Positions 53,043 through 62,299 of a DNA stretch of 64,000 bases are shown one piece after another (the first letter of the stretch is position 1; every line of letters starts with the position of its first letter). Under the pieces are notes generated by a model. The model made no database searches and was not told the origin of the DNA. It was given only the letters and a program-made list of their open reading frames with translations. Where the stretch lies: the NCBI RefSeq assembly GCF_002072155.1, contig NZ_BDIY01000012.1, forward strand, positions 1 to 64,000. The letters run 5' to 3'. The position numbers were made by a program, and so were the translations under genes. The stretch comes from Roseovarius sp. A-2. GTDB taxonomy: Bacteria > Pseudomonadota > Alphaproteobacteria > Rhodobacterales > Rhodobacteraceae.

Positions 53043-53378
53043 ATGATCGACTGGAACCGCGTTCGAATCCTGCGGGATGAAATCGGGACCGATGCGTTCG
53101 AAGAGGTCGTCGAGTTGTTTCTCGAAGAGGTCGAGACCGAGATAGAGACGCTGCGCGCGCCGGATGCGGCGCTGGATATCGAGGCGCAGTTGCATTTCCT
53201 TAAGGGCAGCGCGCTCAATCTCGGTTTTGCCGATTTCTCGGATCTTTGTCACCGTGGCGAGGGGGCCGCCGGCGCGGGTCGGGCGGCAGAGGTGAATCTG
53301 GAGCAAGTACTCGACTGTTTTGACCGGTCCAAGGCGGCGTTCCTGGCCGGGCTGACGGCAGAGGTGGTCGCCGCCTAG
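53043..53378 (+). CDS. Hpt (histidine phosphotransfer) protein
   Basis: The 111-residue four-helix protein has the phospho-accepting His51 in LHFLKGSALNLGF. It has no other domain. A start at 53043 (MIDWNRVRILRDEIG) fits GGAGGGCGGAGC upstream. It is divergent from the receiver-PP2C gene and probably passes phosphate to or from its receiver. Its stop overlaps ilvA by four bases. Confidence 0.88.
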   Translation: MIDWNRVRILRDEIGTDAFEEVVELFLEEVETEIETLRAPDAALDIEAQLHFLKGSALNLGFADFSDLCHRGEGAAGAGRAAEVNLEQVLDCFDRSKAAFLAGLTAEVVAA

Positions 53379-54613
53379 ATCAGGAACTCCGCCAACACCT
53401 CGTCACGGGTGATGTCGCGGTAATCGAACCCGGCATCGTCCAGCTTGCGCAAGATATGAACGAAATTCTCGGGGCGCATCGTCTCGATCCCGATCAGGAC
53501 GGAGCCGAAGTTGCGCGCCGACTTCTTGAGATACTCGAACCGTGCGATATCGTCCTCTGGGCCAAGTATCTCAAGGAAGTCGCGCAAGGCTCCGGGGCGC
53601 TGCGGCATGCGCAGGATAAAGTATTTTTTGACCCCCGAGTAGCGCTGCGCGCGTTCCTTGACCTCGGGCAGGCGTTCGAAATCGAAATTGCCGCCCGAGG
53701 TGACGCAGACCACGGTCTTGCCCTGGATCACGTCGCCCATGTCCTTGAGCGCATCGACGGCGAGCGCGCCTGCGGGCTCCAGCACGATACCCTCGATATT
53801 GAGCATTTCCAGCATCGTGGTGCAAAGCCGGTCCTCGTCGATCACCCGGGCCTGCGCGGGATCAAGATCGGCGAGGCGCGCAAAGGTGCGCTTGCCAATC
53901 TGCGCCACGGCGGCCCCGTCGGCGAAATTATCGACATGGCGCAGGCGCACCGGTTCCCCGGCGGCAAGGGCCGCGGCAAGACAGGCCCCGCCCGCAGGCT
54001 CGATCAGTGTCAGGTTGACGCTATCGCCCATGTAGCTTCGCACCCCGGCCGATAGCCCGCCACCACCCACCGGCAGGATCAGGTGATCGGGCATGCCACC
54101 CAACTGCGCCTCGATCTCGACGGCGACGCTGGCCTGCCCTTCGATCACGTCCTCGTCGTCGAAGGGAGACAGGAAATGCCCGCCCACCTTGGTGCAATAG
54201 GCCTGGGCGGCCTGCAGCGTGTCGTCGAAATAATCGCCGGTCAGGCGGATCGACACCGCATCGCCCCCGAATTTCTCGGTCTTGCCGATCTTTTGCTGCG
54301 GTGTCGTGACCGGCATGAAAATCACACCCTTAACCCCGAAATGCCGACACATGAAGGCCACACCCTGGGCATGATTGCCGGCACTGGCGCAGACGAATTG
54401 CGTGATCTCGGACCGCGCCGCCAGAGCCTTGCGCATGGCGTTGAACGCGCCGCGCAGCTTGTAGGAGCGCACCGGGCTCAGATCCTCGCGCTTGAGCAGG
54501 ATCTCGGCCCCGTAGCGATCCGACAGGTGATCGTTGCGTTGCAGCGGCGTCGGCTCGAACACGGCGCGCATGGCGGCCTCGGCTTGGCGGGCGTTATTCT
54601 GGAACTCGGTCAT
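53375..54613 (-). CDS. ilvA: Threonine dehydratase (biosynthetic)
   Basis: IlvA deaminates threonine to 2-oxobutyrate, the first step to isoleucine. The 412-residue PLP enzyme has the Lys in [32 protein letters not shown], and a single C-terminal ACT-like regulatory domain ([20 protein letters not shown]). This is shorter than the about 510-residue E. coli form, which has two such domains. It is divergent from argG. Confidence 0.94.
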   Translation of the reverse strand: MTEFQNNARQAEAAMRAVFEPTPLQRNDHLSDRYGAEILLKREDLSPVRSYKLRGAFNAMRKALAARSEITQFVCASAGNHAQGVAFMCRHFGVKGVIFMPVTTPQQKIGKTEKFGGDAVSIRLTGDYFDDTLQAAQAYCTKVGGHFLSPFDDEDVIEGQASVAVEIEAQLGGMPDHLILPVGGGGLSAGVRSYMGDSVNLTLIEPAGGACLAAALAAGEPVRLRHVDNFADGAAVAQIGKRTFARLADLDPAQARVIDEDRLCTTMLEMLNIEGIVLEPAGALAVDALKDMGDVIQGKTVVCVTSGGNFDFERLPEVKERAQRYSGVKKYFILRMPQRPGALRDFLEILGPEDDIARFEYLKKSARNFGSVLIGIETMRPENFVHILRKLDDAGFDYRDITRDEVLAEFLI

Positions 54614-54718
54614 CCCGTTTCAGTGCCGCAATCGGGGCGTGCTGGCAAGGGGCGCATCTTGCCCCGGCACCGAAAACCGGCTAAGCGCGCTGCGATATCC
54701 GCGAGAGAGGGGAAACAC

Positions 54719-55945
54719 ATGTCCGCGCCCAAGAAAGTTGTTCTGGCCTATTCCGGGGGTCTCGATACCTCGATCATCCTGAAATGGCTGCAGACCGAAT
54801 ATGGCTGCGAGGTAGTGACATTTACTGCCGATCTGGGGCAGGGTGAAGAGCTGGAGCCAGCGCGGGAAAAGGCGAAACTCCTCGGGATTAAAGAGGAGAA
54901 TATCTATATCGAGGATGTGCGCGAGGAATTCGTGCGCGATTTCGTGTTTCCGATGTTCCGCGCCAATGCGCTCTATGAAGGGCTCTATCTGCTGGGCACC
55001 TCGATTGCCCGTCCGCTGATTTCCAAGCGTCTGGTCGAAATCGCGGCCGAAACCGGCGCCGATGCCGTGGCGCATGGCGCGACCGGTAAGGGCAACGATC
55101 AGGTGCGGTTCGAACTGGCGGCCTATGCGCTCAACCCCGATATCAAGGTGATTGCGCCCTGGCGGGAATGGGACCTGACCAGCCGCACACGACTGCTCGA
55201 GTTTGCGGAGAAAAACCAGATCCCGATCGCCAAGGACAAGCGCGGCGAGGCACCGTTCTCGGTCGATGCGAATCTGTTGCACACCTCAAGCGAGGGCAAG
55301 GTGCTGGAGGATCCGGCGGAGGCCGCGCCAGATTATGTCTATCAGCGCACGGTCAGCCCCGAGGCGGCCCCCGATACCCCCGAATTTATCGAGGTGACGT
55401 TCGAGAAGGGTGACGCGGTGGCGATCAATGGCGCGGCGATGAGCCCGGCCACGATCCTCACAAAGCTTAATGAATTGGGCGGCAAGCATGGCATTGGGCG
55501 GCTCGACTTCGTGGAAAACCGATTCGTGGGCATGAAGTCGCGCGGTATTTACGAGACCCCGGGCGGCACGGTTCTGCTGGAGGCGCATCGCGGGATCGAG
55601 CAGATCACGCTCGACAGCGGTGCAGGGCATCTCAAGGATTCGCTGATGCCGCGATATGCGGAGCTGATTTACAACGGTTTCTGGTTCAGCCCCGAACGCG
55701 AGATGTTGCAGGCGGCCATCGACAAGAGCCAGGAACATGTCAGCGGCACGGTGCGGCTCAAGCTCTACAAGGGGGCGGCGACGACCGTCGGGCGCTGGTC
55801 CGATCACAGCCTTTATTCCGAGGCACATGTGACCTTTGAGGAGGATGCCGGGGCCTATGATCAGAAGGACGCGGCGGGCTTCATTCAGTTGAATGCGTTG
55901 CGGCTGAAATTGCTGGCCGCGCGCAACAGGCGCCTCAAGGGCTGA
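54719..55945 (+). CDS. argG: Argininosuccinate synthase
   Basis: ArgG condenses citrulline and aspartate with ATP in arginine synthesis. The 408-residue protein has the ATP loop [37 protein letters not shown] and [21 protein letters not shown] precedes the ATG at 54719. A long in-frame extension upstream is antisense to ilvA and is not coding. Its end overlaps the convergent gene by 11 bases. Confidence 0.97.
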   Translation: MSAPKKVVLAYSGGLDTSIILKWLQTEYGCEVVTFTADLGQGEELEPAREKAKLLGIKEENIYIEDVREEFVRDFVFPMFRANALYEGLYLLGTSIARPLISKRLVEIAAETGADAVAHGATGKGNDQVRFELAAYALNPDIKVIAPWREWDLTSRTRLLEFAEKNQIPIAKDKRGEAPFSVDANLLHTSSEGKVLEDPAEAAPDYVYQRTVSPEAAPDTPEFIEVTFEKGDAVAINGAAMSPATILTKLNELGGKHGIGRLDFVENRFVGMKSRGIYETPGGTVLLEAHRGIEQITLDSGAGHLKDSLMPRYAELIYNGFWFSPEREMLQAAIDKSQEHVSGTVRLKLYKGAATTVGRWSDHSLYSEAHVTFEEDAGAYDQKDAAGFIQLNALRLKLLAARNRRLKG

Positions 55946-56654
55946 GGGCCACAGCGCGCAGTCGGTCATAGGCGGGCATCGCCGCCTCGGCCAATGCGGC
56001 GCGCGCACCATCAAGCGCGGGCGGGGGCCCCTCGGCGGCGGCAAAGCCGGTGCTGTCATGCACCGCCCCGTACCAATGCGCCGCCCAGACCCCGTCATCA
56101 GCATGGCCACCGCGCGGCCACGCGAGCATGGAGGGCGTCCAGTTCAGGCCGATGGCGGCGCAGAGACGTTGCAGCATGGTCTCGGGGTCACGGCGGATAT
56201 CGGCGGAATCGATGACGACTGGCGATTGCCCTGCGGATACCAGTTGATCGTAAAGCTCAACCTGCTGGACAAAGCCGATATCGGCGAGCGTCGGGTTGTC
56301 ATACTTGGCCGAGAAACTGGCGGCGACGCGCGCCGGGTGGCGGATGAGAAAAACGTTGGTCAGCTCATTCACCCAGTCGCGCGGCACGCCGGGAATCATG
56401 TGCTGGGCCATGTGTTTCTGATAGAAATGCGGCTTTTGGGCCGGAACAGGACCTAATAGACCTTCCACCACGCGCAGGGGGTCTTGCGGCTGCGCAGCCA
56501 TGATCGCGTCGCGCATCGGGTGATCGAGCCTGGTCTGCGCGAGGTAGGTGGCATAGAATGGCTCATCCACCACGGCACAATCGCCACGCGCGGCAAAGCT
56601 GTACATCATGGCGGTGGAAAGGTTCCGCGGCCCGGACCACGTGGCGATGCGCAT
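55935..56654 (-). CDS. Sulfotransferase-like P-loop protein
   Basis: This 239-residue protein has an N-terminal PAPS-like loop ([19 protein letters not shown]) and a 3'-phosphate-like motif ([17 protein letters not shown]). It matches proteins labelled sulfotransferase family or branched-chain aminotransferase-like P-loop proteins. Sulfotransferase activity is not certain. The start at 56654 is chosen; 56681 is an alternative. It converges with argG and is divergent from the TPMT gene. Confidence 0.7.
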   Translation of the reverse strand: MRIATWSGPRNLSTAMMYSFAARGDCAVVDEPFYATYLAQTRLDHPMRDAIMAAQPQDPLRVVEGLLGPVPAQKPHFYQKHMAQHMIPGVPRDWVNELTNVFLIRHPARVAASFSAKYDNPTLADIGFVQQVELYDQLVSAGQSPVVIDSADIRRDPETMLQRLCAAIGLNWTPSMLAWPRGGHADDGVWAAHWYGAVHDSTGFAAAEGPPPALDGARAALAEAAMPAYDRLRAVALSP

Positions 56655-56772
56655 CTCAGCCCCGCCCGGCAATGTGATCATTCGTCATCGTCAATCGCCC
56701 ATCCCCCATGTTCACGGCATGCTAATCCTGTCTAGGATCGTCGAATCACCGATGCAACAAGAGAGGCAGGCA

Positions 56773-57411
56773 ATGGACGCGAAGTTCTGGCATGATCGCT
56801 GGCAAGAGGGGCGGCTCGGCTTTCACGAGGGAAAGGTCAACCGGCTGCTGGAGGCGCATATCGGCGCACTGGCGCTGGGCGAGGGCGCGCGGATCTTTGT
56901 CCCGCTCTGCGGCAAGGCCGTCGATATTCCATGGCTGTTGTCGCGCGGCTATCGTGTGGCCGGGGCCGAGCTGAGCGAGATCGCGGTGCGCGATCTGTTT
57001 GACGAAATGGGCGTAACGCCAGAGGTCACCGAATTGGGTGCGCTTCGGCGCTACGTGGCGCAGGGTGTCGAGATTTTCGTGGGCGACATCTTCGATCTGA
57101 CCGCTGAAACGCTTGGCGCGGTGGACGCGGTCTATGACCGCGCCGCGCTCGTGGCCCTTCCGCAGGAGATGCGCCGCCGCTATGCCGCGCATCTGGCCGC
57201 GATCACGGAACGCGCGCCACAGCTTCTGGTGACCTTCGAATACGACCAGTCGGTGATGCCGGGGCCGCCCTTTTCGCTAAGCGAGGCGGAGGTGCGCGCC
57301 TGCCACGCCGAACGCTTCACCATCGCCGAACTGGCGGATGAGGAGGTGCCGGGCGGCCTCAAGGGCATATGCCCGGCGCGGGAAAAGGCGGTGCTCCTGC
57401 GGTCGCGCTAG
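56773..57411 (+). CDS. tpm: Thiopurine S-methyltransferase family protein
   Basis: The 212-residue SAM enzyme has WHDRWQEGRLGFHEG, the TPMT motif FVPLCGKAVDIPWL, and DRAALVALP. Bacterial TPMT proteins methylate selenium or tellurium compounds and thiols. GAGAGGCAGG precedes the ATG at 56773. Longer in-frame starts are in the preceding gene. It overlaps the convergent ureidoglycine gene by four bases. Confidence 0.88.
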   Translation: MDAKFWHDRWQEGRLGFHEGKVNRLLEAHIGALALGEGARIFVPLCGKAVDIPWLLSRGYRVAGAELSEIAVRDLFDEMGVTPEVTELGALRRYVAQGVEIFVGDIFDLTAETLGAVDAVYDRAALVALPQEMRRRYAAHLAAITERAPQLLVTFEYDQSVMPGPPFSLSEAEVRACHAERFTIAELADEEVPGGLKGICPAREKAVLLRSR

Positions 57412-58244
57412 GCACCGCTCACCGGCCCCAAGGCCATGTGGCGATTGACATCCTTGTAGAGCAGGTAGCGGAAGGGCCCCGGTCCGCCCGCATAACAGGC
57501 CTGCGGGCAGAAGGCGCGCAGCCACATGAAATCGCCGGCCTCGACCTCGACCCAATCCTGGTTGAGCCGGTAGACCGCCTTGCCCTCGAGGACGTAGAGC
57601 CCGTGCTCCATCACATGAGTTTCGGCAAATGGGATGACGCCGCCGGGCTGAAGGGTGACAATGGTCACATGCATATCGTGGCGCAGATCCTCGGGGTCGA
57701 CAAAGCGGGTGGTGGCCCAGACTCCGTTTGTGTCGGGCATCGGCGTGGGGGCGATGTCCCGCTCGTTCAGAATCAACGGTTCGGGCGCGTCGAGCCCATC
57801 GACCCACTGATACCGCTTGCGCAGCCAGTGAAACCGCACCGCCGTATCGCCGTGATTTCGCAGTGTCCAGGCAGCACCGGGCGGGATATAGGCGTAGCCA
57901 CCCTCGGCCATGTCATGGGCCTTGCCCTCGATGGTCAGGTGCAGCGCTCCCTCGACGACGAAGAGCACCGCCTCGGTGCCCGGTTCGGTCTCAGGGCGGT
58001 CGCTGCCACCGCCGGGCTGCACCTCGGCGATATATTGCGAGAATGTCTCGGCAAAGCCTGATAGCGGCCGCGCGATCACCCAGAAGCGCGCCTTGTCCCA
58101 GAACGGTAGCAGGCTGGTTACGATATCGCTGAACGTGCCCTTGGGAATGACGGCATAGGCCTCGGTAAAGACGGCACGATCCGTCAGAAGCTGGGTTTGC
58201 GGTGGCAGTCCGCCCTGCGGGGCGTGGTAGCGGGGCGGGTGCAT
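57408..58244 (-). CDS. allE: (S)-ureidoglycine aminohydrolase
   Basis: This 278-residue bicupin protein belongs to the AllE/UGHY family, which releases ammonia from (S)-ureidoglycine in allantoin breakdown. Two cupin domains are visible, one about 70-140 (AVLFVVEGALHLTIEG ... GGYAYIPPGAAWTLRN) and a second with metal ligands (GGVIPFAETHVMEHGLYVLEG, His and Glu). This metal site is typical of the second cupin. It belongs to the same pathway as PuuD but lies about 33 kb away and has no purine genes beside it. Confidence 0.88.
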   Translation of the reverse strand: MHPPRYHAPQGGLPPQTQLLTDRAVFTEAYAVIPKGTFSDIVTSLLPFWDKARFWVIARPLSGFAETFSQYIAEVQPGGGSDRPETEPGTEAVLFVVEGALHLTIEGKAHDMAEGGYAYIPPGAAWTLRNHGDTAVRFHWLRKRYQWVDGLDAPEPLILNERDIAPTPMPDTNGVWATTRFVDPEDLRHDMHVTIVTLQPGGVIPFAETHVMEHGLYVLEGKAVYRLNQDWVEVEAGDFMWLRAFCPQACYAGGPGPFRYLLYKDVNRHMALGPVSGA

Positions 58245-58616
58245 TGCGGGCCTTTCATGATCCTGTGATAGGTTGCTTATGCCATGCCGCGCGGGGCCGA
58301 CACATCCCCGGGAATATTTGAAAGCCTCTCAGCAAAAGCCGGAAACTGCGCCGACGCGGTCCAGCGGGGCGTCCGGACAAAGGCTCTTGCGCGATTCCGG
58401 TAGATCGGCGGCGGCATCGCCCGCGATATGCCGCGCAACAACGGTGTCGCTGTAGCTCGGTTGGTAGAGCACGTCATTCGTGATGAGTGACACTGCACGA
58501 AATTTTTAAAACATCATCAAGACGTTAGGTGTTTTCGAGAATCGCGTCTTTGAGAGTACTTCGAGAATTTTCAGTTGCGCACGTTGTTGCGCTTTCGCAT
58601 CGCCAAATGAAGCGGA
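58245..58616. other. Gene-free stretch carrying a tRNA-like remnant
   Basis: No convincing coding sequence is visible here. 58245-58440 is G+C-rich and without recognisable features. 58444-58493 contains the truncated tRNA-like element listed below. 58494-58616 is markedly A+T-rich with two TCGAGAAT copies. The sequence resembles the edge of a former integration site. Confidence 0.4.
58444..58493 (+). other. Truncated tRNA-like element (D-arm and anticodon arm, CGT)
   Basis: GTAGCTCGGTTGGTAGAGC (58452-58470) is a perfect tRNA D-arm (GCTC/GAGC with GGTTGGTA loop and U8-A9). It is followed by an anticodon-like arm with loop TTCGTGA (CGT, threonine). The T-arm is missing. GTGTC (58444-58448) and GACAC (58489-58493) pair and close the structure. 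The element is on the opposite strand to, and 124 bases from, the intact tRNA-Thr. It may be a decayed tRNA or an attachment-site relic. Confidence 0.5.
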
Positions 58617-58692
58617 TGGTGCCTCAAGAGGGACTCGAACCCCCGACCTTGTCCTTACGAAGGACCTGCTCTACCAGCTGAGCTATTGAGGC
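58617..58692 (-). tRNA. tRNA-Thr (anticodon CGT)
   Basis: The 76-base gene folds as a normal cloverleaf: acceptor GCCTCAA/TTGAGGC, D-arm GCTC/GAGC, anticodon loop TTCGTAA (anticodon CGT, reading ACG), T-loop TTCGAGT, discriminator A, and CCA encoded at 58617-58619. One anticodon-stem end pair (G27-A43) is mismatched. It is flanked by gene-poor DNA and has a 14-base palindrome 10 bases upstream of its 5' end. Confidence 0.95.
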
Positions 58693-58702
58693 GGACCGTT
58701 CG

Positions 58703-58716
58703 TGCGTTTAAACGCA
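58703..58716. repeat. Perfect 14-base palindrome upstream of tRNA-Thr
   Basis: TGCGTTTAAACGCA is a perfect palindrome lying about 11-24 bases upstream of the tRNA 5' end. Its TTTAAA core could be part of the tRNA promoter -10 region. Alternatively it is a protein-binding site. Confidence 0.45.
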
Positions 58717-58946
58717 GGGGGAGGCCCGATCAAGCGATTTCACATGGAAAGCGGAGAGAATCTCGTCGTCCTTAGGGTCTGGTCGCTCACATTCCATGAT
58801 GGAGCACCAGTCGCCGCACGACCGCGAAGAATTTGTCTCATAGTGCGCCCTTCTGGTTGTCACAGATCAGTAGATCATCACACACTGGGCCTAAGCGCCC
58901 GGGCTCGCGGGTACGTGATTTGCTGCGGCGTATAGTTCCGCGTAGC

Positions 58947-58968
58947 CCTCCGGGTATCAATACGGAGG
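58947..58968 (+). promoter_or_regulatory. Hairpin sequestering the DUF302 ribosome binding site
   Basis: CCTCCG (58947-58952) pairs with CGGAGG (58963-58968). The right arm contains the GGAGG Shine-Dalgarno of the gene starting at 58976. A 10-base loop separates them. If formed, it would lower translation initiation, possibly in a temperature- or ligand-dependent way. Confidence 0.4.
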
Positions 58969-58975
58969 TGTATTC

Positions 58976-59446
58976 ATGCGACCATTTCTGAAACTTCTCG
59001 CAATCCTCACCATCCTTGCCGCGCCGGCGCAGGCGCTGGAGCCGCGCGAGGGCTGGGTGATCCACGACACGGGCAAGAGCTTTGACGATCTGGTGCAGGC
59101 GGTGCGTGACGCGGTGAGTGCTGCGCCTATTGCCGTGGTCACACAGGCGAGCGCCTCGGACGGGGCGCGGATGCAGGGGCACAGCATCCCCGGCAACCGG
59201 GTCTTCGGCCTCTACCGCAATGATTACGCCCGTCGCATGTTGGAGGCGAGCGTCGCCGCCGGGATCGAAGCCCCGATTCGGATGTACGTCACCGAAGACG
59301 CCGACGGCACCGCGAGCCTGAGCTACAAGGCACCGACGGCGGTTTTCGCCCCTTATTTCGACGAGGGCGGAGATACGCTGCGTGATCTGGCGGCGGAACT
59401 GGATGGAATTTTCGAAACTGTCGCGGAATCCGCCATCGCCGAGTGA
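58976..59446 (+). CDS. Exported DUF302-family protein
   Basis: The 156-residue protein has a signal peptide (MRPFLKLLAILTILAAPAQA) and one DUF302 domain (SFDDLVQAVRDAVSAAPIAV ... NRVFGLYRNDYARRMLEASV ... PIRMYVTED). DUF302 has a small alpha/beta fold; its role is unknown. GGAGG precedes the ATG and is covered by the hairpin at 58947-58968. Confidence 0.85.
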   Translation: MRPFLKLLAILTILAAPAQALEPREGWVIHDTGKSFDDLVQAVRDAVSAAPIAVVTQASASDGARMQGHSIPGNRVFGLYRNDYARRMLEASVAAGIEAPIRMYVTEDADGTASLSYKAPTAVFAPYFDEGGDTLRDLAAELDGIFETVAESAIAE

Positions 59447-59656
59447 TCTTTGGGCGGCGGGCGGGCTCCTGTTCTAGCTCTAGGCAGAAAGACGCCTATT
59501 TCGTTCGTCTTATGCGGTAGCAAGCCTGCCCTGGTCCCGTGATATGCGTTAAACTGCGGATAACGTATTGGTGAGGACCGCCCCGCACTTGTTGCGGGTG
59601 TCATATATAGCGGGCTAGCTGAGACTTGAGTGATTGCCGAAAAAGGATACCGGGCC

Positions 59657-61033
59657 ATGCGTCATGATCAATTCGGGTGCGAGATTTCCGTATCATCCGC
59701 TACCGCCCTTGCGGCATGGGACAAGTTGGTGCTGGCCTTTCTCGCCCATGCCGCGACAACGCCCGAACATCTTGGCACGGTGCTGAGCGAGGCCCCGGAA
59801 TTCGCGATGGCGCATGCCACCAAGGGGCTGTTCCTGCTGATGCTGGGCCGCAGGGAGATGAACGAGACCGCGCAGGAGGCCTATCAGGCCGCTCTTGCCT
59901 GCGCGCGGGAAGGCAATCCGACGGCGCGCGAGATGGGCTATGTGCGCAGCTTGGGCGCATGGCTCGACGGGCACCCGTCCGAGTCGGTGCGCGAGATGGA
60001 GGCGGTGCTGGCGCGCTGGCCCGAGGATGCGCTGGCGATGAAGATCAGCCACGCCATCCGGTTCATCCTTGGCGACCGGCACGGCATGCGCGCCTCGCTT
60101 GAGGCGCTGTTGCCCGCCTATGACGCGCAGAATCCAGCGCGCGGCTATCTGTTCGGCTGTCACGCTTTTTCGCTCGAGGAAACCGGCGATTATGCCCGCG
60201 CCGAGACCGCCGGGCGCATGGGGCTGAGCCTGTCGCCCGACGATGCCTGGGGGCTGCACGCGGTGGCGCATGTCTTTGACATGACTTGCAACGCGCGCGC
60301 CGGGCTCGACTGGCTGGAGGGCCGCGAAGGGGCCTGGGCCCATTGCAACAACTTTCGATACCACGTGTGGTGGCACAAGGCGCTGATGCATCTCGATCAG
60401 GGCGAGTTAGAGTCTGTCTTTGCCCTTTATGACCACGAGATTCGCCAAGACAAGACCGACGATTTCCGCGATATTTCCAACGGCACATCATTGCTGATGC
60501 GGCTGGAACTGGAGGGCCATGACGTGGGCGATCGCTGGGAAGAACTGGCTGATATCTCCGAACGGCGCTCTGAGGATGCCTGCCTGATTTTCGCCGATCT
60601 GCATTACATGCTGGCGCTGGTTGGCGACAATCGCGAGACGGCGATCAAGCAGATGATGGCGCGCATGCATCGTGACGCGAAAAAGACCAACGCGGGCGAG
60701 TTGATGGCGCGCATGGCGAATCCTGGCCTGTCGGCTGCGACGGGGCTTGAGGCCTTTGGGGAAGGGGATTACAAGACGGCGTTCCTCAACCTTGGAAGGG
60801 CGCGTCGTTCCATGCAACTGGTCGGGGGCAGTCATGCCCAACGTGATGTCTTTGAGCGGCTCACCATAGATTGCGCGATTCGCGGCGGCTTTCTGGACGA
60901 GGCAGAGACCATGCTCGAGGAACGCACGACGCAGCGCGCCGGGCGTCTCGACAGCTATGCAAGCACGCGGCTCGACCTGATCAACGTCTCGCGCGGGGAC
61001 TGGGATGAGGCCGATCGCCTGCCCGCCGAGTAA
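59657..61033 (+). CDS. Tetratricopeptide-repeat protein (TTC38-like)
   Basis: This 458-residue cytoplasmic protein is mostly alpha-helical repeats and resembles the TTC38 family. Conserved stretches include LFGCHAFSLEETGDYARAET, DDAWGLHAVAHVFDM, WWHKALMHLDQGE and ICDLHYMLAL-like IFADLHYMLALVGD. The start 59657 is chosen over a GTG at 59630 because AAGGAT lies near it. It is 36 bases upstream of opgC. Function is unknown. Confidence 0.82.
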   Translation: MRHDQFGCEISVSSATALAAWDKLVLAFLAHAATTPEHLGTVLSEAPEFAMAHATKGLFLLMLGRREMNETAQEAYQAALACAREGNPTAREMGYVRSLGAWLDGHPSESVREMEAVLARWPEDALAMKISHAIRFILGDRHGMRASLEALLPAYDAQNPARGYLFGCHAFSLEETGDYARAETAGRMGLSLSPDDAWGLHAVAHVFDMTCNARAGLDWLEGREGAWAHCNNFRYHVWWHKALMHLDQGELESVFALYDHEIRQDKTDDFRDISNGTSLLMRLELEGHDVGDRWEELADISERRSEDACLIFADLHYMLALVGDNRETAIKQMMARMHRDAKKTNAGELMARMANPGLSAATGLEAFGEGDYKTAFLNLGRARRSMQLVGGSHAQRDVFERLTIDCAIRGGFLDEAETMLEERTTQRAGRLDSYASTRLDLINVSRGDWDEADRLPAE

Positions 61034-61069
61034 CCCCGACCCCACATTGCAAAAGGAGCCGACACCGCG

Positions 61070-62299
61070 ATGACGAGTGTTGCTGATCCGGCCATGCTAA
61101 AGAGCCGCCCCAAAGAGGCGGTGGCCCCTGCCGCAACGACCCGCGATATCCGGCTGGATTTCTTTCGCGGGCTGGCGATGTTCATCATTCTCTGCGCCCA
61201 TACCCCGAGAAATTTCTTTACCAGCTGGATACCGGCGCGATGGGGCTTTTCGGACGCGACCGAGATCTTCGTGTTCTGCTCCGGCATGGCCTCGGCTATC
61301 GCCTTTGGCCGCACCTTTGACCGGGCGGGATGGGCGCTCGGCTCGGGGCGCGTCGGCTTTCGCGTCTGGCAGGTCTACTGGGCGCATATCGGCATGTTCT
61401 TTGCCATTGCCACGCTGCTGGCGGCGTTCGATCACTTCGGCGATTTCGAAAAGACCTATATCGGCACGCTGAACCTGTGGAAGTTCTTTGCCGATCCGGG
61501 GCCGCAGTTGGTGGGGATCTTCACCCTGACCTATGTGCCCAACTATTTCGATATCCTGCCGATGTATATGGTCATCCTGGTGATGATGCCCCTGATGATG
61601 GCGCTGAGTCGGGTTAGTGTCTGGGCGGTATTCGCTGCGATGGGGCTGATCTGGCTCTTCGCGCAACGCGCCGTGCTTGACGCGCTGGGCCTGATTGACC
61701 TGCATCTGGGCTTCCCGGCAGAGCCCTGGTCGGATCGAAAATGGTTCTTCAACCCGTTCGGCTGGCAACTGGTGTTTTTTACCGGCTTTGCCCTGATGCG
61801 CGGCTGGCTTCCGAAACCGCCGGTGAACAAGGTTCTGATCGGGCTGGCGCTGGTGATCGTCATCGCCAATGTGCCGCTGTCGCATATCGGCATGCGCGAG
61901 CTTGGGTTTGACTGGGCGCGCGGCTGGCGCATCGCCAACTCGGGCCTCTTCAACAAGTCCGATTTCGGCATCCTGCGATACGTGCATTTCCTGAGTCTCG
62001 CCTACCTGTGCTGGGTGGCAGCGGGCGATGGTGGTGCACGACTGAAAACCGTCGGCACGGGGCTGTTGTCCCGGGCTTGGGGCGCGCTGCTCAGGATGAT
62101 CCTCAAGGTCGGGCAGCAATCGCTCGCGGTTTTTGTGTTTTCGATGGCCTTTGCCCGGCTCTCGGGGTTCGTGATGGATCAAATCGGGCGCACGACATGG
62201 AACATGGTGGTGGCCAACTGCGTTGGGTTCGTATCGTTGATCCTCGTGGCCTACTCGGTGGCGTGGTTCAAATCACATCCCTGGCGAGGCGTAAAATGA
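61070..62299 (+). CDS. opgC: OpgC-type membrane acyltransferase
   Basis: The 409-residue protein has about 10 membrane segments and the OpgC start DIRLDFFRGLAMFIILCAHT. OpgC succinylates osmoregulated periplasmic glucans. Motifs FVFCSGMASAIAFG and LTYVPNYFDILPMYMVIL fit the family. Its stop overlaps opgG (ATGA), so it leads an opgC-opgG-opgH operon. Confidence 0.92.
   Translation: MTSVADPAMLKSRPKEAVAPAATTRDIRLDFFRGLAMFIILCAHTPRNFFTSWIPARWGFSDATEIFVFCSGMASAIAFGRTFDRAGWALGSGRVGFRVWQVYWAHIGMFFAIATLLAAFDHFGDFEKTYIGTLNLWKFFADPGPQLVGIFTLTYVPNYFDILPMYMVILVMMPLMMALSRVSVWAVFAAMGLIWLFAQRAVLDALGLIDLHLGFPAEPWSDRKWFFNPFGWQLVFFTGFALMRGWLPKPPVNKVLIGLALVIVIANVPLSHIGMRELGFDWARGWRIANSGLFNKSDFGILRYVHFLSLAYLCWVAAGDGGARLKTVGTGLLSRAWGALLRMILKVGQQSLAVFVFSMAFARLSGFVMDQIGRTTWNMVVANCVGFVSLILVAYSVAWFKSHPWRGVK

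Noticed and set aside
54083..54718. Upstream extension of the argG frame
   Set aside because: It is antisense to ilvA and has no homology. The argG start at 54719 has a good ribosome binding site and the expected N-terminus.
58273..58498. Two small open frames in the gene-poor region before tRNA-Thr
   Set aside because: Products of 60 and 73 residues have no recognisable domain or ribosome binding site, and the minus-strand one overlaps the tRNA-like element.
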